The notes: generated by a model not told the origin, from the sequence alone. Shown: positions 1-6,200, counted from the stretch's first letter. The stretch is 6,669 bases of DNA from Gammaproteobacteria bacterium (GCA_029335925.2 JARJMX020000076.1:1-6669), one strand, 5' to 3'. A program made the numbers and translations.

Positions 1-1
1 C

Positions 2-637
2 TTGCAGGGAGGCTGGGCGCGCGGCCAGAGCGAGAAGAGCGACTATACCTATGTCTTGGCCGATCTTACGGCGCCCCGAGTGTACTTCGTCGACATGGGC
101 GAGCGCACGCTGACCGATGCCACGCGGGTGTTCTTCGGTGGCGAGCGCATGTTCTTCGGCCTAGAAAAGGCTGGCGCGGGACCGGAGGTCGCCGGCCGAC
201 CGACCACCGAATACATCATTCGCGACAGCAACGACGCGATCTGCAGCCGGATCTTCCTCTGGGAGCGCCCCCCAGAGCACGACCTGCAGCAACTGCAGGA
301 CTTCTTCGCCGCGGTGCGGGTGAACCCGCGCGAGATCATGCCCGGACTCGGTGCCCTGGCCCAAGGGCTGCTCTCGTCCTGCGCACGCGCCGAACTGGAT
401 GCCATTGGCGAACTGGCGCGCAGAGGCTTGCCAGTGATGCGCATCAACGCCTGGAGGGAAACCACCTTCAGGGTCACCGCAGTGCGCCAGGGGGATGGCA
501 TCAAGGCCTGCATGCTCGCCTTGCCGCAGTCCTACGCCGACCTACCGGCACCGGCATTGGCGCTGAAGATCCTCAATCGCGCCCTGTGGGGCCGGCGGCC
601 GAAGCCGCCCACCCCGCTCACTCTCGAATGCCCCTGA
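2..637 (+). CDS. Unrecognised protein, 5' end cut by window edge
   Basis: The reading frame is open from the left edge to a TGA at 635-637, about 211 residues, so the true start most likely lies outside the window; the TTG at position 2 is not a convincing start. I do not recognise the family with confidence. The visible part begins with a beta-rich, soluble-looking stretch (TYVLADLTAPRVYFVDMGER) and then has a second segment (EYIIRDSNDAICSRIFLWER) before an amphipathic helical region. The alternation loosely recalls periplasmic DUF4412-like proteins, but this is only an impression. No membrane helix or catalytic motif is visible. The last 20 residues are basic and proline-rich. The gene runs convergently into nusB, with only one base between the two stop codons. 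That it is a real gene is likely, given codon use typical of GC-rich DNA; its function is unknown. Confidence 0.6.
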   Translation: MQGGWARGQSEKSDYTYVLADLTAPRVYFVDMGERTLTDATRVFFGGERMFFGLEKAGAGPEVAGRPTTEYIIRDSNDAICSRIFLWERPPEHDLQQLQDFFAAVRVNPREIMPGLGALAQGLLSSCARAELDAIGELARRGLPVMRINAWRETTFRVTAVRQGDGIKACMLALPQSYADLPAPALALKILNRALWGRRPKPPTPLTLECP

Positions 638-638
638 T

Positions 639-1124
639 TCAGGGCTTGGTGGCCGCGGCAAACTCGGCGGCGCGCAGCCGTGGCACCAGTTTGTCCAGCA
701 CCCCATTGACGAAGCCGTGGCTGCCTTCAGCGCCGAACATCTTGGCCAGCTCGATGGCCTCGTTGATCACCACCCGGTAGGGCAGATCGGGGCAGTCGCG
801 CAGCTCGAAGGCACCAATCCAGAGGATGGCATGTTCGATCGGATCGACCTCCGCCAGCGGGCGGCTGACCAGTGGTGCGATCAGGGCATCCAGCTCCGCC
901 CGCGCCGCAAGAATCCCCTGCAGCAGGCGACGGAAGTGTTCCAGATCGGCCTTGAGGATATCGGGCTCCTCCATGAACTGCGCCTCAAGCTCAAGGGCGG
1001 TGGTCGGATTGATTTGGGTCTGGTAGAGCGCCTGCACGGCCTTGCGCCGCGCGCGGCGGCGCGCGGCCATGCCCGGGGGAGCCGGACGGACGCGGGGACG
1101 AGAGGATGCGGATGAATCAGTCAC
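639..1124 (-). CDS. nusB: Transcription antitermination protein NusB
   Basis: NusB binds boxA RNA with NusE (ribosomal protein S10) and helps RNA polymerase read through rRNA operons; it acts in the cytoplasm. The 161-residue product carries the family signature ARRRARRKAVQALYQTQ (about 21-37), the helical core with PIEHAILWIGAFEL (95-108), and the conserved C-terminal block VINEAIELAKMFGAEGSHGFVNGVLDKL (119-146). I chose the GTG at 1122-1124 because an AAAGG ribosome-binding site lies 7 nt upstream of it; the frame stays open further upstream, but the extra residues look like translated intergenic DNA. The protein is about 20 residues longer than E. coli NusB through an N-terminal Arg/Pro/Ser-rich tail; the Met at residue 19 is an alternative start. 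It follows ribH as in many proteobacteria, but after 199 bp rather than directly. thiL, a frequent next gene, is absent. Confidence 0.95.
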   Translation of the reverse strand: MTDSSASSRPRVRPAPPGMAARRRARRKAVQALYQTQINPTTALELEAQFMEEPDILKADLEHFRRLLQGILAARAELDALIAPLVSRPLAEVDPIEHAILWIGAFELRDCPDLPYRVVINEAIELAKMFGAEGSHGFVNGVLDKLVPRLRAAEFAAATKP

Positions 1125-1323
1125 GATCAAACCTTTAAAGAACGAATGCGCCTTGGATGCAGCGCAGAACGCCAGAAAAATGCAACAAAACCCCCACTTC
1201 AAGAAAGGGTAGGGGCTTGGCCTTGCTTCGCAGGCGGCCCGCCCTCGGGCCGATGCCCCCACGCCCGTTCGCGGCGGGGGCGCCGCTCCTGCGGCTCAAG
1301 CCCTCGGAAGGTCCTGCCCTTCA
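1125..1323. other. Intergenic gap between ribH and nusB
   Basis: This 199-bp non-coding stretch holds the REP-like repeat in its ribH-proximal half. Its nusB-proximal half is less GC-rich and contains T-runs on the minus strand (around 1177-1193), then the nusB ribosome-binding site. A separate nusB promoter could lie here: a TTGAAG at about 1198-1203 (minus strand) has no good -10 partner. I see no hairpin followed directly by a U-tract that would make a convincing intrinsic terminator. Confidence 0.5.
1235..1295 (-). repeat. REP-like two-hairpin interspersed repeat, copy A
   Basis: This lies in the ribH-nusB gap. It has one hairpin with perfect 6-bp arms, CGGCCC (1235-1240) and GGGCCG (1247-1252), around a 6-nt loop, and a second with arms GCGGC (1271-1275) and GCCGC (1282-1286). 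The latter arm can instead pair with GCGGC at 1291-1295 across a 4-nt loop. The same arrangement recurs at 6127-6179, with shared blocks CGGGCCGATG, TCGCGG and GCCGCTCCT. Read on the minus strand, it resembles the 'GGAGCGGC...GCCGCGA...CATCGGCCC' REP sequences found in many gammaproteobacteria. Such elements are usually non-autonomous and can affect mRNA stability or act as weak attenuators; any such effect on nusB is inference. Confidence 0.7.
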
Positions 1324-1800
1324 TCAGGCCTCAATCTGGTCAATCAGATTGACCATCTCGATCGCAGTCATCGCGGCCTCAAAGCCCTTGTTGCCGGCCT
1401 TGGTGCCGGCGCGTTCGATCGCCTGCTCAATGGTGTCGGTGGTCAACACGCCGAAAATGACCGGCAGGCCGAAATCTAGGGCGACGCTGGCCAGGCCCTT
1501 AGCCGCCTCACCCGCCACGTAGTCGAAGTGGGCGGTGGACCCGCGGATCACCGCACCTAGGGCGATGATGGCGTCATAGCGCTCAGTCGCCGCAAGCTTC
1601 TGCGCCACCAGCGGCAGCTCGTAGGCGCCCGGCACACGTACGATGTGAATTGCCTCATCCTTCACCCCGTGGCGCTTGAGTCCGTCCAGCGCCCCGTGCA
1701 GCAGGGACTCCGTGATGAAGGCGTTGAAGCGGGTGACGAGGATGGCGAAGCGGCCGCCGTCGATGTTCAGGCCGCCCTCGATGGTGCGAATGGTGCTCAT
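1324..1800 (-). CDS. ribH: 6,7-dimethyl-8-ribityllumazine synthase
   Basis: RibH condenses 5-amino-6-ribitylamino-uracil with 3,4-dihydroxy-2-butanone 4-phosphate to give lumazine, the substrate of riboflavin synthase; the enzyme forms cytoplasmic pentamers or icosahedral shells. The 158-residue length is normal. Family motifs are present in order: RFN (24-26), VPGAYELP (57-64), [14 protein letters not shown] (82-95) with the expected catalytic His91, [11 protein letters not shown] (117-127), and AGTKAGNKG (131-139). The ATG at 1798-1800 is preceded by a purine-rich AAGAGAA. The frame continues 63 codons upstream into ribB, but that extension does not resemble RibH and overlaps a conserved gene. 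Only 10 bp separate it from the ribB stop codon, so the two are surely co-transcribed. Confidence 0.97.
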   Translation of the reverse strand: MSTIRTIEGGLNIDGGRFAILVTRFNAFITESLLHGALDGLKRHGVKDEAIHIVRVPGAYELPLVAQKLAATERYDAIIALGAVIRGSTAHFDYVAGEAAKGLASVALDFGLPVIFGVLTTDTIEQAIERAGTKAGNKGFEAAMTAIEMVNLIDQIEA

Positions 1801-1810
1801 CGTAGTTCTC

Positions 1811-2917
1811 TTACTCGGAAATATAGTCAACCGCTTCCAGGCCGAAGCCTGCAAGGGCGTGGAAACGCTTGGGCGCCGAGAGCACGCGCATCTTGCGCAC
1901 GCCGAGGTCGAGCAGGATCTGCGCGCCAATGCCGTAGGTGCGCTGCTCGATCGAGGCGCCCTTCCCTGCACGGTCCTCGACTCGGCCACCTAGGCCCAAC
2001 ATACGGATGTGGCGCACCAGTTCGCGCGGCTCCTCGGTCGGGCGCAGCAGCACCAACACGCCGGTCTCGGCTCCGGCGATGCGCCGCAGGGCGTCATCCA
2101 GAGGCCAGCCACAGCCCATCTCACCGTACAGCACGTCGCACAGGGTATTCTGCACCTGCACCCTCACCATGACCGGCTCGTCGGCCCGAGGCTGCCCCTT
2201 GACCAGGGCCAGGTGCACCAAGCCATCCACCTGATCCTGGTAGGCAAACAGGCGGAACTCGCCGAAACGAGTCGGGAATGGCGCCTCGGCCACCCGCTCG
2301 ATGGTGTGCTCGTGCTTGAGACGATAGCGGATCAAATCCTCGATGGTACCGATCTTCAGGCCATGCTTAGCGGCAAACTTCTCAAGGTCCGGGCGGCGCG
2401 CCATGGTGCCGTCTTCGTTGAGGATTTCAACGATCACCGCCGCCGGCTCGAAACCCGCTAGCCGCGCGAGGTCACAACCCGCCTCGGTGTGGCCGGCACG
2501 GGTCAAGACCCCCCCAGGACGGGCCATGAGCGGGAAGATATGCCCGGGCTGAACCAAATCCTCCGGCTTCGCATCCTTCGCCACCGCAGCCTGCACAGTG
2601 CGCGCGCGGTCGGCGGCGGAGATGCCCGTGGTCACCCCCTCGGCGGCCTCGATGGAGACGGTGAAGTTGGTACCAAAATGTTCACCGGTGCGGCTGACCA
2701 TCAGCGGCAAGCGCAGGCGCTCGCAGCGCTCCTGGGTCAAGGTCAGGCAGATCAGCCCGCGGCCATAGCGCGCCATGAAGTTGATGTCCTCGGGGCGCAC
2801 CTTCTCGGCGACCATCAACAGGTCGCCTTCGTTCTCGCGGTTCTCGTCATCCATGATGATCACCATGCGCCCGGCGCGGAGATCGTCAAGGATTTCCTCG
2901 GTGCTATTGAGACTCAT
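1811..2917 (-). CDS. ribB: 3,4-dihydroxy-2-butanone-4-phosphate synthase fused to a degenerate GTP cyclohydrolase II domain (ribBA/ribBX type)
   Basis: The N-terminal half (about 1-205) is RibB, which converts ribulose 5-phosphate to 3,4-dihydroxy-2-butanone 4-phosphate and formate. The metal/substrate motif [10 protein letters not shown] (23-32), GHIFPL (125-130) and [16 protein letters not shown] (140-155) are intact. The C-terminal part (about 206-368) has the GTP cyclohydrolase II fold signature ([21 protein letters not shown], 327-346), but the zinc-binding block near 250-272 lacks the three-cysteine spacing of RibA (CX10CXC), and the QEGRGIG-type active-site segment is replaced by [10 protein letters not shown] (291-300). 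It probably lacks cyclohydrolase activity, as in the RibBX variants described from Proteobacteria, so a separate ribA is expected elsewhere. I chose ATG 2917, since the protein then begins as in homologues ([20 protein letters not shown]); no strong ribosome-binding site is visible, and 19 further upstream codons are open. Automated annotation would often call it ribBA. Confidence 0.93.
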   Translation of the reverse strand: MSLNSTEEILDDLRAGRMVIIMDDENRENEGDLLMVAEKVRPEDINFMARYGRGLICLTLTQERCERLRLPLMVSRTGEHFGTNFTVSIEAAEGVTTGISAADRARTVQAAVAKDAKPEDLVQPGHIFPLMARPGGVLTRAGHTEAGCDLARLAGFEPAAVIVEILNEDGTMARRPDLEKFAAKHGLKIGTIEDLIRYRLKHEHTIERVAEAPFPTRFGEFRLFAYQDQVDGLVHLALVKGQPRADEPVMVRVQVQNTLCDVLYGEMGCGWPLDDALRRIAGAETGVLVLLRPTEEPRELVRHIRMLGLGGRVEDRAGKGASIEQRTYGIGAQILLDLGVRKMRVLSAPKRFHALAGFGLEAVDYISE

Positions 2918-2992
2918 GGATGCGTTGACAAAGAAAGGGATGGGCAACTTTATCACAGCCGGGCATGCCGTCACCCCTCATTGATGCCGGTA

Positions 2993-3652
2993 TTAACGCT
3001 GCCCAAAACCGCAGCGCAGCAAAAATTCCTCACTCACCCCGCCGCCCTCCTTGGCCGCACTCCCGCCCTGGAGCAGCCGTTCGAGGTAGCGAGCGATGAT
3101 ATCCACCTCCAGATTCACCTTCACACCCGGTTGCCAGGCTTTGGCGGTCGTCACGGCCAGGGTGTGCGGCACCAGGTTCAGCTCGAAGCACGCGCCCTGC
3201 ACCGCATTCACTGTCAGGCTGATGCCGTCCACGGTGATGGAGCCCTTGGCCGCGATGTAGCGCGCAAGCGTATCCGGCGCTCGCAGGCGGAAGCGGATCG
3301 AACGAGCATCGTCCCAGCGTGCCTCAACCTCCCCCACGCCATCGACATGACCGCTCACCAAGTGACCACCGAGCGGGGTGGAAAGAGTCAGGGCCTTCTC
3401 AAGATTGACCTCTGATCCACTGCGCAAGCTGCCAAGGGTGCTGTGAGCCAAGGTTTCTCTCGACACATCGGCGGCGAAGCTGGTGGCGGTGAGCTCGACC
3501 GCCGTCAGACAGACGCCCTGTGTGGCAATACTGTCACCAAGCTGCACACCATGCAGGAACCCCGCGTCCGCCGTGATGACCAGGCGGCGGTCACCGCCCA
3601 CATCGCGCATGGACTGCACCCTGCCAACCGCCTGGATGATGCCTGTGAACAT
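2993..3652 (-). CDS. ribE: Riboflavin synthase, alpha-subunit type
   Basis: RibE dismutates two 6,7-dimethyl-8-ribityllumazine molecules into riboflavin and the pyrimidine precursor; it is a cytoplasmic trimer. The 219-residue protein shows the two tandem barrels of the family. The first starts with MFTGIIQAVG and holds GDSIATQGVCLTAV (39-52) with Ser41 and Cys48. The second starts near GGHLVSGHVDGVGEV (95-109) with His97 and His102, and holds KGSITVDGISLTVN (136-149). These positions match E. coli numbering. GGAGG at 3659-3663 sits 6 nt before ATG 3652 and settles the start; an open 25-codon upstream extension is rejected. It is the first gene of the leftward operon, 75 bp ahead of ribB, and is divergent from the outer-membrane protein gene. 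The C-terminal tail after about 195 is Gly/Ser-rich and probably flexible. Confidence 0.97.
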   Translation of the reverse strand: MFTGIIQAVGRVQSMRDVGGDRRLVITADAGFLHGVQLGDSIATQGVCLTAVELTATSFAADVSRETLAHSTLGSLRSGSEVNLEKALTLSTPLGGHLVSGHVDGVGEVEARWDDARSIRFRLRAPDTLARYIAAKGSITVDGISLTVNAVQGACFELNLVPHTLAVTTAKAWQPGVKVNLEVDIIARYLERLLQGGSAAKEGGGVSEEFLLRCGFGQR

Positions 3653-3681
3653 GACTTTCCTCCGCTTAAGAATGAGCCACC

Positions 3682-3711
3682 ATTCTAGCCCGGGATGAAT
3701 AAGAGGGCTTG
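3682..3711 (-). promoter_or_regulatory. Candidate promoter for the rib operon
   Basis: On the minus strand a TAGAAT -10 box (3682-3687, five of six bases matching TATAAT) lies about 30 bp before the ribE start. The -35 region at the right spacing (CAAGCC, about 3706-3711) is poor and overlaps the -35 box of the rightward promoter. Predicted transcription would start near 3675, giving a leader of about two dozen bases, too short for an FMN riboswitch. A perfect 6-bp inverted repeat, AGAATG (3669-3674) and CATTCT (3681-3686), covers the -10 box and the start site and could be an operator. Confidence 0.35.
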
Positions 3712-3736
3712 ACTCAACCAATAACATGATTAGTAT
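3709..3736 (+). promoter_or_regulatory. Candidate sigma70 promoter for the flavin/outer-membrane gene cluster
   Basis: TTGACT (3709-3714, five of six consensus bases) is followed after 16 bp by TAGTAT (3731-3736, four of six). This predicts a transcription start near 3743 and a leader of about 32 nt before the ATG at 3775. The surrounding DNA is markedly AT-richer than the genes. The start site falls inside the Fur-box-like sequence, a usual arrangement for iron repression. Confidence 0.55.
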
Positions 3737-3753
3737 TGCGAATTGTTCTCATT
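3735..3753 (+). promoter_or_regulatory. Candidate Fur box (iron-responsive operator)
   Basis: The 19 bp ATTGCGAATTGTTCTCATT match 13 of the 18 defined positions of the Fur palindrome AATGATAATnATTATCATT, including the GnnAAT and TTnTCATT cores. It overlaps the -10 box and predicted start of the rightward promoter, so Fe-Fur binding would block transcription when iron is plentiful. Its centre is about 70 bp upstream of the predicted ribE start, so an effect on the rib operon is possible but less direct. The call is by eye, without a weight-matrix score. Confidence 0.6.
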
Positions 3754-3774
3754 AAGATAAAAGGATTAAACCCG

Positions 3775-4665
3775 ATGAACTCCCTCACCAGGCTCGCCAC
3801 CACGACCTTCGCCTCCCTCATGCTGGCCACCCCGGTACTGGCCGACGAAAATCTGCTGGGCTACACCATTGGTGCCGAGACCCTGCCCAAGGGTGGAGCC
3901 GAGGCCTACCTGTGGATCACCCACCATGGCGACAAGCGTCGCGGCAGTTACGCTGCGCAGTATCTGCGAGCAGAGTATGAATATGGCCTTAGCGATCGCA
4001 CGTCGGTCTCGGCCTATCTCAATGCTTACCGTCACGCCTATGACTGCGGCGAAGAGGGTTGCGCGGGACCGCTGGATGAGGGCGAGATCACAGGTAGCCT
4101 GCATAAGACTCAACTCTCGGGTTTTTCGCTTGAAACTAAACACATGCTGCTTTCGCCCTACAAAGATGATCTAGGGCTAGCCCTGTACGGGGAAGTGACT
4201 TATGACACCATCGACAGCATCACCGGTGAAAAGGGCACCGGCTTCGAACTGGAAGGCAAGGTCATCTTCCAGAAGCCCTACATGGACGGCCAGCTGCAAT
4301 GGCTGAGCAACATTGAGATCGAAGCGGAATCCTGGAAGCCCGAGGGGGGCGGCAATACGGAATATTCCATCGCCCCCCGCTTCCGTACCGGCGTGGCCTA
4401 CCGCTTTGCCCCCAACTGGTTTGTTGGCGCGGAAGGCTGGATTGATGCGGAGATACTCAACCCGGCCAATGGCTCCTGGGAGTTCGACCACTGGGATCTG
4501 TTCGCTGGGCCGAGCCTCCACTACGGCGGCAAGGACTGGTGGGCCACCCTCACCTGGGCAACCCAGCTCGCCGGCTCCGACGAGAGCAACGACAACAGCA
4601 CCGGACGGCACCTAGCCGACCACGAGAAATACGAGGTCCGCCTGAAGATCGGCTACAACTTCTGA
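3775..4665 (+). CDS. Outer-membrane beta-barrel protein of unknown function (possibly DUF6662-like)
   Basis: The 296-residue product has a clear Sec signal peptide, with a hydrophobic core from about 7 to 19 and likely cleavage after VLA at 21-23. Then come alternating amphipathic strands rich in Tyr, Trp, Glu and Gly (for example AEAYLWITHHGD, AQYLRAEYEYGLSDRTSVSAYLNAY, FAPNWFVGAEGWIDAEIL). It ends in the strand YEVRLKIGYNF with a terminal Phe, the signal read by the BAM assembly machinery, so an outer-membrane barrel of roughly 10-14 strands is likely. The mature start DENLLGYTIGAETLPKG and the GLSDRTSVS segment recall the DUF6662 family, but I am not certain. Cys91 and Cys96 (CGEEGC) could form a disulfide in a loop; no CXXCH heme motif exists. 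The start ATG 3775 has AAGGA 9 nt upstream. It is the first gene after the Fur-like operator, and its stop codon lies 7 bp before the FMN-binding gene. Substrate or partner is unknown. Confidence 0.85.
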   Translation: MNSLTRLATTTFASLMLATPVLADENLLGYTIGAETLPKGGAEAYLWITHHGDKRRGSYAAQYLRAEYEYGLSDRTSVSAYLNAYRHAYDCGEEGCAGPLDEGEITGSLHKTQLSGFSLETKHMLLSPYKDDLGLALYGEVTYDTIDSITGEKGTGFELEGKVIFQKPYMDGQLQWLSNIEIEAESWKPEGGGNTEYSIAPRFRTGVAYRFAPNWFVGAEGWIDAEILNPANGSWEFDHWDLFAGPSLHYGGKDWWATLTWATQLAGSDESNDNSTGRHLADHEKYEVRLKIGYNF

Positions 4666-4672
4666 GGTCCCC

Positions 4673-5215
4673 ATGCGTGACTTTGCCCCCCTTCTCATCA
4701 TTCCCGCGGCGGCCCTTGTGGTCGGCCCGGCGCACGCCACCGAGTACCTGAGCATCGAGCAGGCGCAAAAGGCGATCTTCCCCGAGGCCGATAGCTTCAT
4801 CGCCGCGCCGGTGCTGCTTTCCAAGGAACAGCGCGAGGCGATTGAGGATCGGGCCGGCGTCAAGCAGCGCTGGGAAAAGCAGGACGTCTGGCGCGCGGAG
4901 AAAAACGGCGAGCTGATCGGCTGGTTCATCGTCGACAACGTGGTCGGCAAGCACGAGTTCATCACCTATGCCGTAGGACTGCTGCCGGAGGGCAAGGTGA
5001 AGGGCGTGGAGGTGATGGTCTTCAAGGAAACCTACGGCGATGAGATCCGCGAGGCTAGCTGGCGCAAGACGCTGGAAGGCAAAACCTTGGCCGACCCGTT
5101 TAAGCTGGACAAGGACGTGCCGAACATTAGCGGCGCCACCCTCTCCTGCCGCAACGTGATGAACGGCGTCAAGCGCCTGCTCGTCCTGCAGCAGGTCGCC
5201 CTGCCCACACGCTGA
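4673..5215 (+). CDS. Exported FMN-binding domain protein with covalent flavinylation motif
   Basis: This 180-residue protein resembles the FMN_bind domain of NqrC/RnfG, in which FMN is bound to a threonine through a phosphoester bond and carries electrons outside the cytoplasm. A signal peptide (about 1-22, cleavage after AHA) precedes a helical segment (25-70), the beta core (GELIGWFIVDNVVGKHEFITYAVGLLPEGKVKGVEVMVFKETYG, about 79-122), and the motif DVPNISGATLSC (148-159), where Thr156 is the expected flavinylation site. It lacks a transmembrane anchor other than the signal sequence, so the mature form is probably periplasmic. The ribosome-binding site GAGG overlaps the stop of the preceding gene, which indicates translational coupling. 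apbE, encoding the enzyme that would attach the FMN, follows after 7 bp. Redox partners are not visible in the sequence; the heme-type membrane protein downstream is the best candidate. Family assignment is strong, the physiological role is inferred. Confidence 0.92.
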   Translation: MRDFAPLLIIPAAALVVGPAHATEYLSIEQAQKAIFPEADSFIAAPVLLSKEQREAIEDRAGVKQRWEKQDVWRAEKNGELIGWFIVDNVVGKHEFITYAVGLLPEGKVKGVEVMVFKETYGDEIREASWRKTLEGKTLADPFKLDKDVPNISGATLSCRNVMNGVKRLLVLQQVALPTR

Positions 5216-5222
5216 GCCCGCC

Positions 5223-6086
5223 ATGCCCGCCCCAGCCATCCGCCGGTTGCGGCCGCTGCTCGGCACCTTCGTCGAGATCCAGGCCCGCGCTCCAGCCGCG
5301 CTGGCCGAAACCGGAATCGAGGCGGCCTTTTCGGCCATCGATGAGGTGCAGCGACAGATGAGCTTCTTCGACCCGGACAGCGACCTCTCCCGGATCAATC
5401 TGCACGCCTGGCGCAAACCGGTCGCGGTCAATCCCTCCACCTTCCGCGTGCTTTTGCTCGCGCGCCACATGGCGCGCAAGAGCAATGGGCTGTTTGACTT
5501 CACTGTCGGCGGGCGGCTGGTGCGCGAGGGGCGCCTGCCGAATCACGGCTTCCACGACCTGGACAGCGAGGGCTGGGAGGCCCTCCAGCTGTTGCCGCGC
5601 CTGCGCGTGCGGCTCAAGCGCCCGGTCATTCTGACCCTCGACGGCATTGCCAAGGGCTTTGCCGTGGATGCCGCCGTGCGTGCCCTGCTGGCCCACGGCG
5701 TGACCCGCGGCGTGGTCAACGCCGGCGGCGAGTTGCGCCTGTTCGGTCCCGATCCCGTGCCGATCGCGTTACGCGAGGCGAGCGGCGCGATCAGCGCCCT
5801 TGGTTCATTCCGCAACACGGCGATGGCGACCTCCGCGGTCGGCCTGTCGCTCGAGGACCAGGCGAGGTTCCCGTCCTGCATCGTCACGCCCGCCGGCTGC
5901 GACGGCGCGGCTTGCCCGCATTTCAATACCTGCCCGAGGGTATGGACGGTCATGGCTAACGAAGCTTGGCGGGCGGACGCGTTAACCAAGGTTGCGGCGC
6001 TGGCGCCGGACCATGAGCGGAGCAGGCGCATTGCCAAGCTCGGCGGCCGGCTGATCGTTGCGGGAGAGGACGGCAGGAAACACTGA
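5223..6086 (+). CDS. apbE: FAD:protein FMN transferase (ApbE family)
   Basis: ApbE cleaves FAD and transfers FMN to Thr/Ser of SGAT-type motifs in a Mg-dependent reaction; here the target is almost surely the FMN-binding protein encoded 7 bp upstream. Recognisable segments are RPLLGTFVEI (10-19), MSFFDPDSDLSRIN (46-59), FDFTVGG (91-97), the FAD/metal motif DGIAKGFAVD (140-149), NAGGELRLFG (166-175), ATS (202-204) and ADALTKV (251-257) with Asp252 as the likely metal ligand. The 287-residue length is slightly short for the family. Two oddities: no signal peptide or lipobox is present and no alternative upstream start exists, unlike many gammaproteobacterial ApbE lipoproteins; and the usual HxxDPxTG block is replaced by a cysteine-bearing segment (Cys219, 226, 231, 237). 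The ribosome-binding site is weak, so translational coupling to the preceding gene is likely. Confidence 0.93.
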   Translation: MPAPAIRRLRPLLGTFVEIQARAPAALAETGIEAAFSAIDEVQRQMSFFDPDSDLSRINLHAWRKPVAVNPSTFRVLLLARHMARKSNGLFDFTVGGRLVREGRLPNHGFHDLDSEGWEALQLLPRLRVRLKRPVILTLDGIAKGFAVDAAVRALLAHGVTRGVVNAGGELRLFGPDPVPIALREASGAISALGSFRNTAMATSAVGLSLEDQARFPSCIVTPAGCDGAACPHFNTCPRVWTVMANEAWRADALTKVAALAPDHERSRRIAKLGGRLIVAGEDGRKH

Positions 6087-6126
6087 TAGAATCCATCGCG
6101 GCCAGGCCAGTACTCCTGACGTGGTA

Positions 6127-6179
6127 GGCCCACCCCCGGGCCGATGACTCCTGCCCCATCGCGGAGGGGAGCCGCTCCT
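6127..6179 (-). repeat. REP-like two-hairpin interspersed repeat, copy B
   Basis: This is the second copy of the element found between ribH and nusB, in the same orientation. Hairpin 1 has arms GGCCC (6127-6131) and GGGCC (6138-6142) with a 6-nt loop; hairpin 2 has arms GCGG (6161-6164) and CCGC (6172-6175). Blocks CGGGCCGATG, TCGCGG and GCCGCTCCT are identical to copy A, while the bases between differ. It lies in the 114-bp gap between apbE and the membrane protein gene and could lower read-through or protect upstream mRNA; neither is shown here. Confidence 0.7.
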
Positions 6180-6200
6180 ACATCGTCTCCGGAGATTCAT

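Noticed and set aside
1125..1234. Intrinsic terminator after ribH
   Set aside because: There are hairpins in the repeat and T-runs nearer nusB, but no GC hairpin followed directly by a U-tract; the two are separated by tens of bases.
639..1262. NusB of 207 residues with upstream start
   Set aside because: The extension translates the REP-like repeat and intergenic DNA; the GTG at 1124 has a well-placed ribosome-binding site and gives near-normal length.
1324..1989. RibH start 63 codons further upstream
   Set aside because: The extra part overlaps the conserved 3' end of ribB, reads as Arg/Ser/Ala-rich noise, and the normal [10 protein letters not shown] start has a fitting upstream purine-rich site.
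2918..2992. FMN riboswitch in front of ribB
   Set aside because: The gap is only 75 bp, and the conserved stem sequences of the RFN element are not seen; ACCGGC alone is not enough.
2489..3415. Long open frame of 308 codons on the + strand across ribB and ribE
   Set aside because: It is antisense to two highly conserved genes, spans their intergenic gap, and its translation is low-complexity His/Gln/Arg-rich text typical of the opposite strand of GC-rich genes.
4045..4062. Cytochrome c heme motif in the outer-membrane protein (CGEEGC)
   Set aside because: It is CX4C without the following His; a disulfide loop is more likely than covalent heme. No CXXCH is found in any gene of the window.
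3736..4665. TTG start at 3736 for the outer-membrane protein
   Set aside because: It would put coding sequence through the promoter and Fur-like operator and place 13 non-signal residues before the signal peptide; ATG 3775 has its own ribosome-binding site.
4550..5503. Open frame of 317 codons on the - strand opposite the FMN-binding gene and apbE
   Set aside because: The + strand shows clear signal-peptide and family motifs here; the antisense product has no recognisable domain and crosses three gene boundaries.
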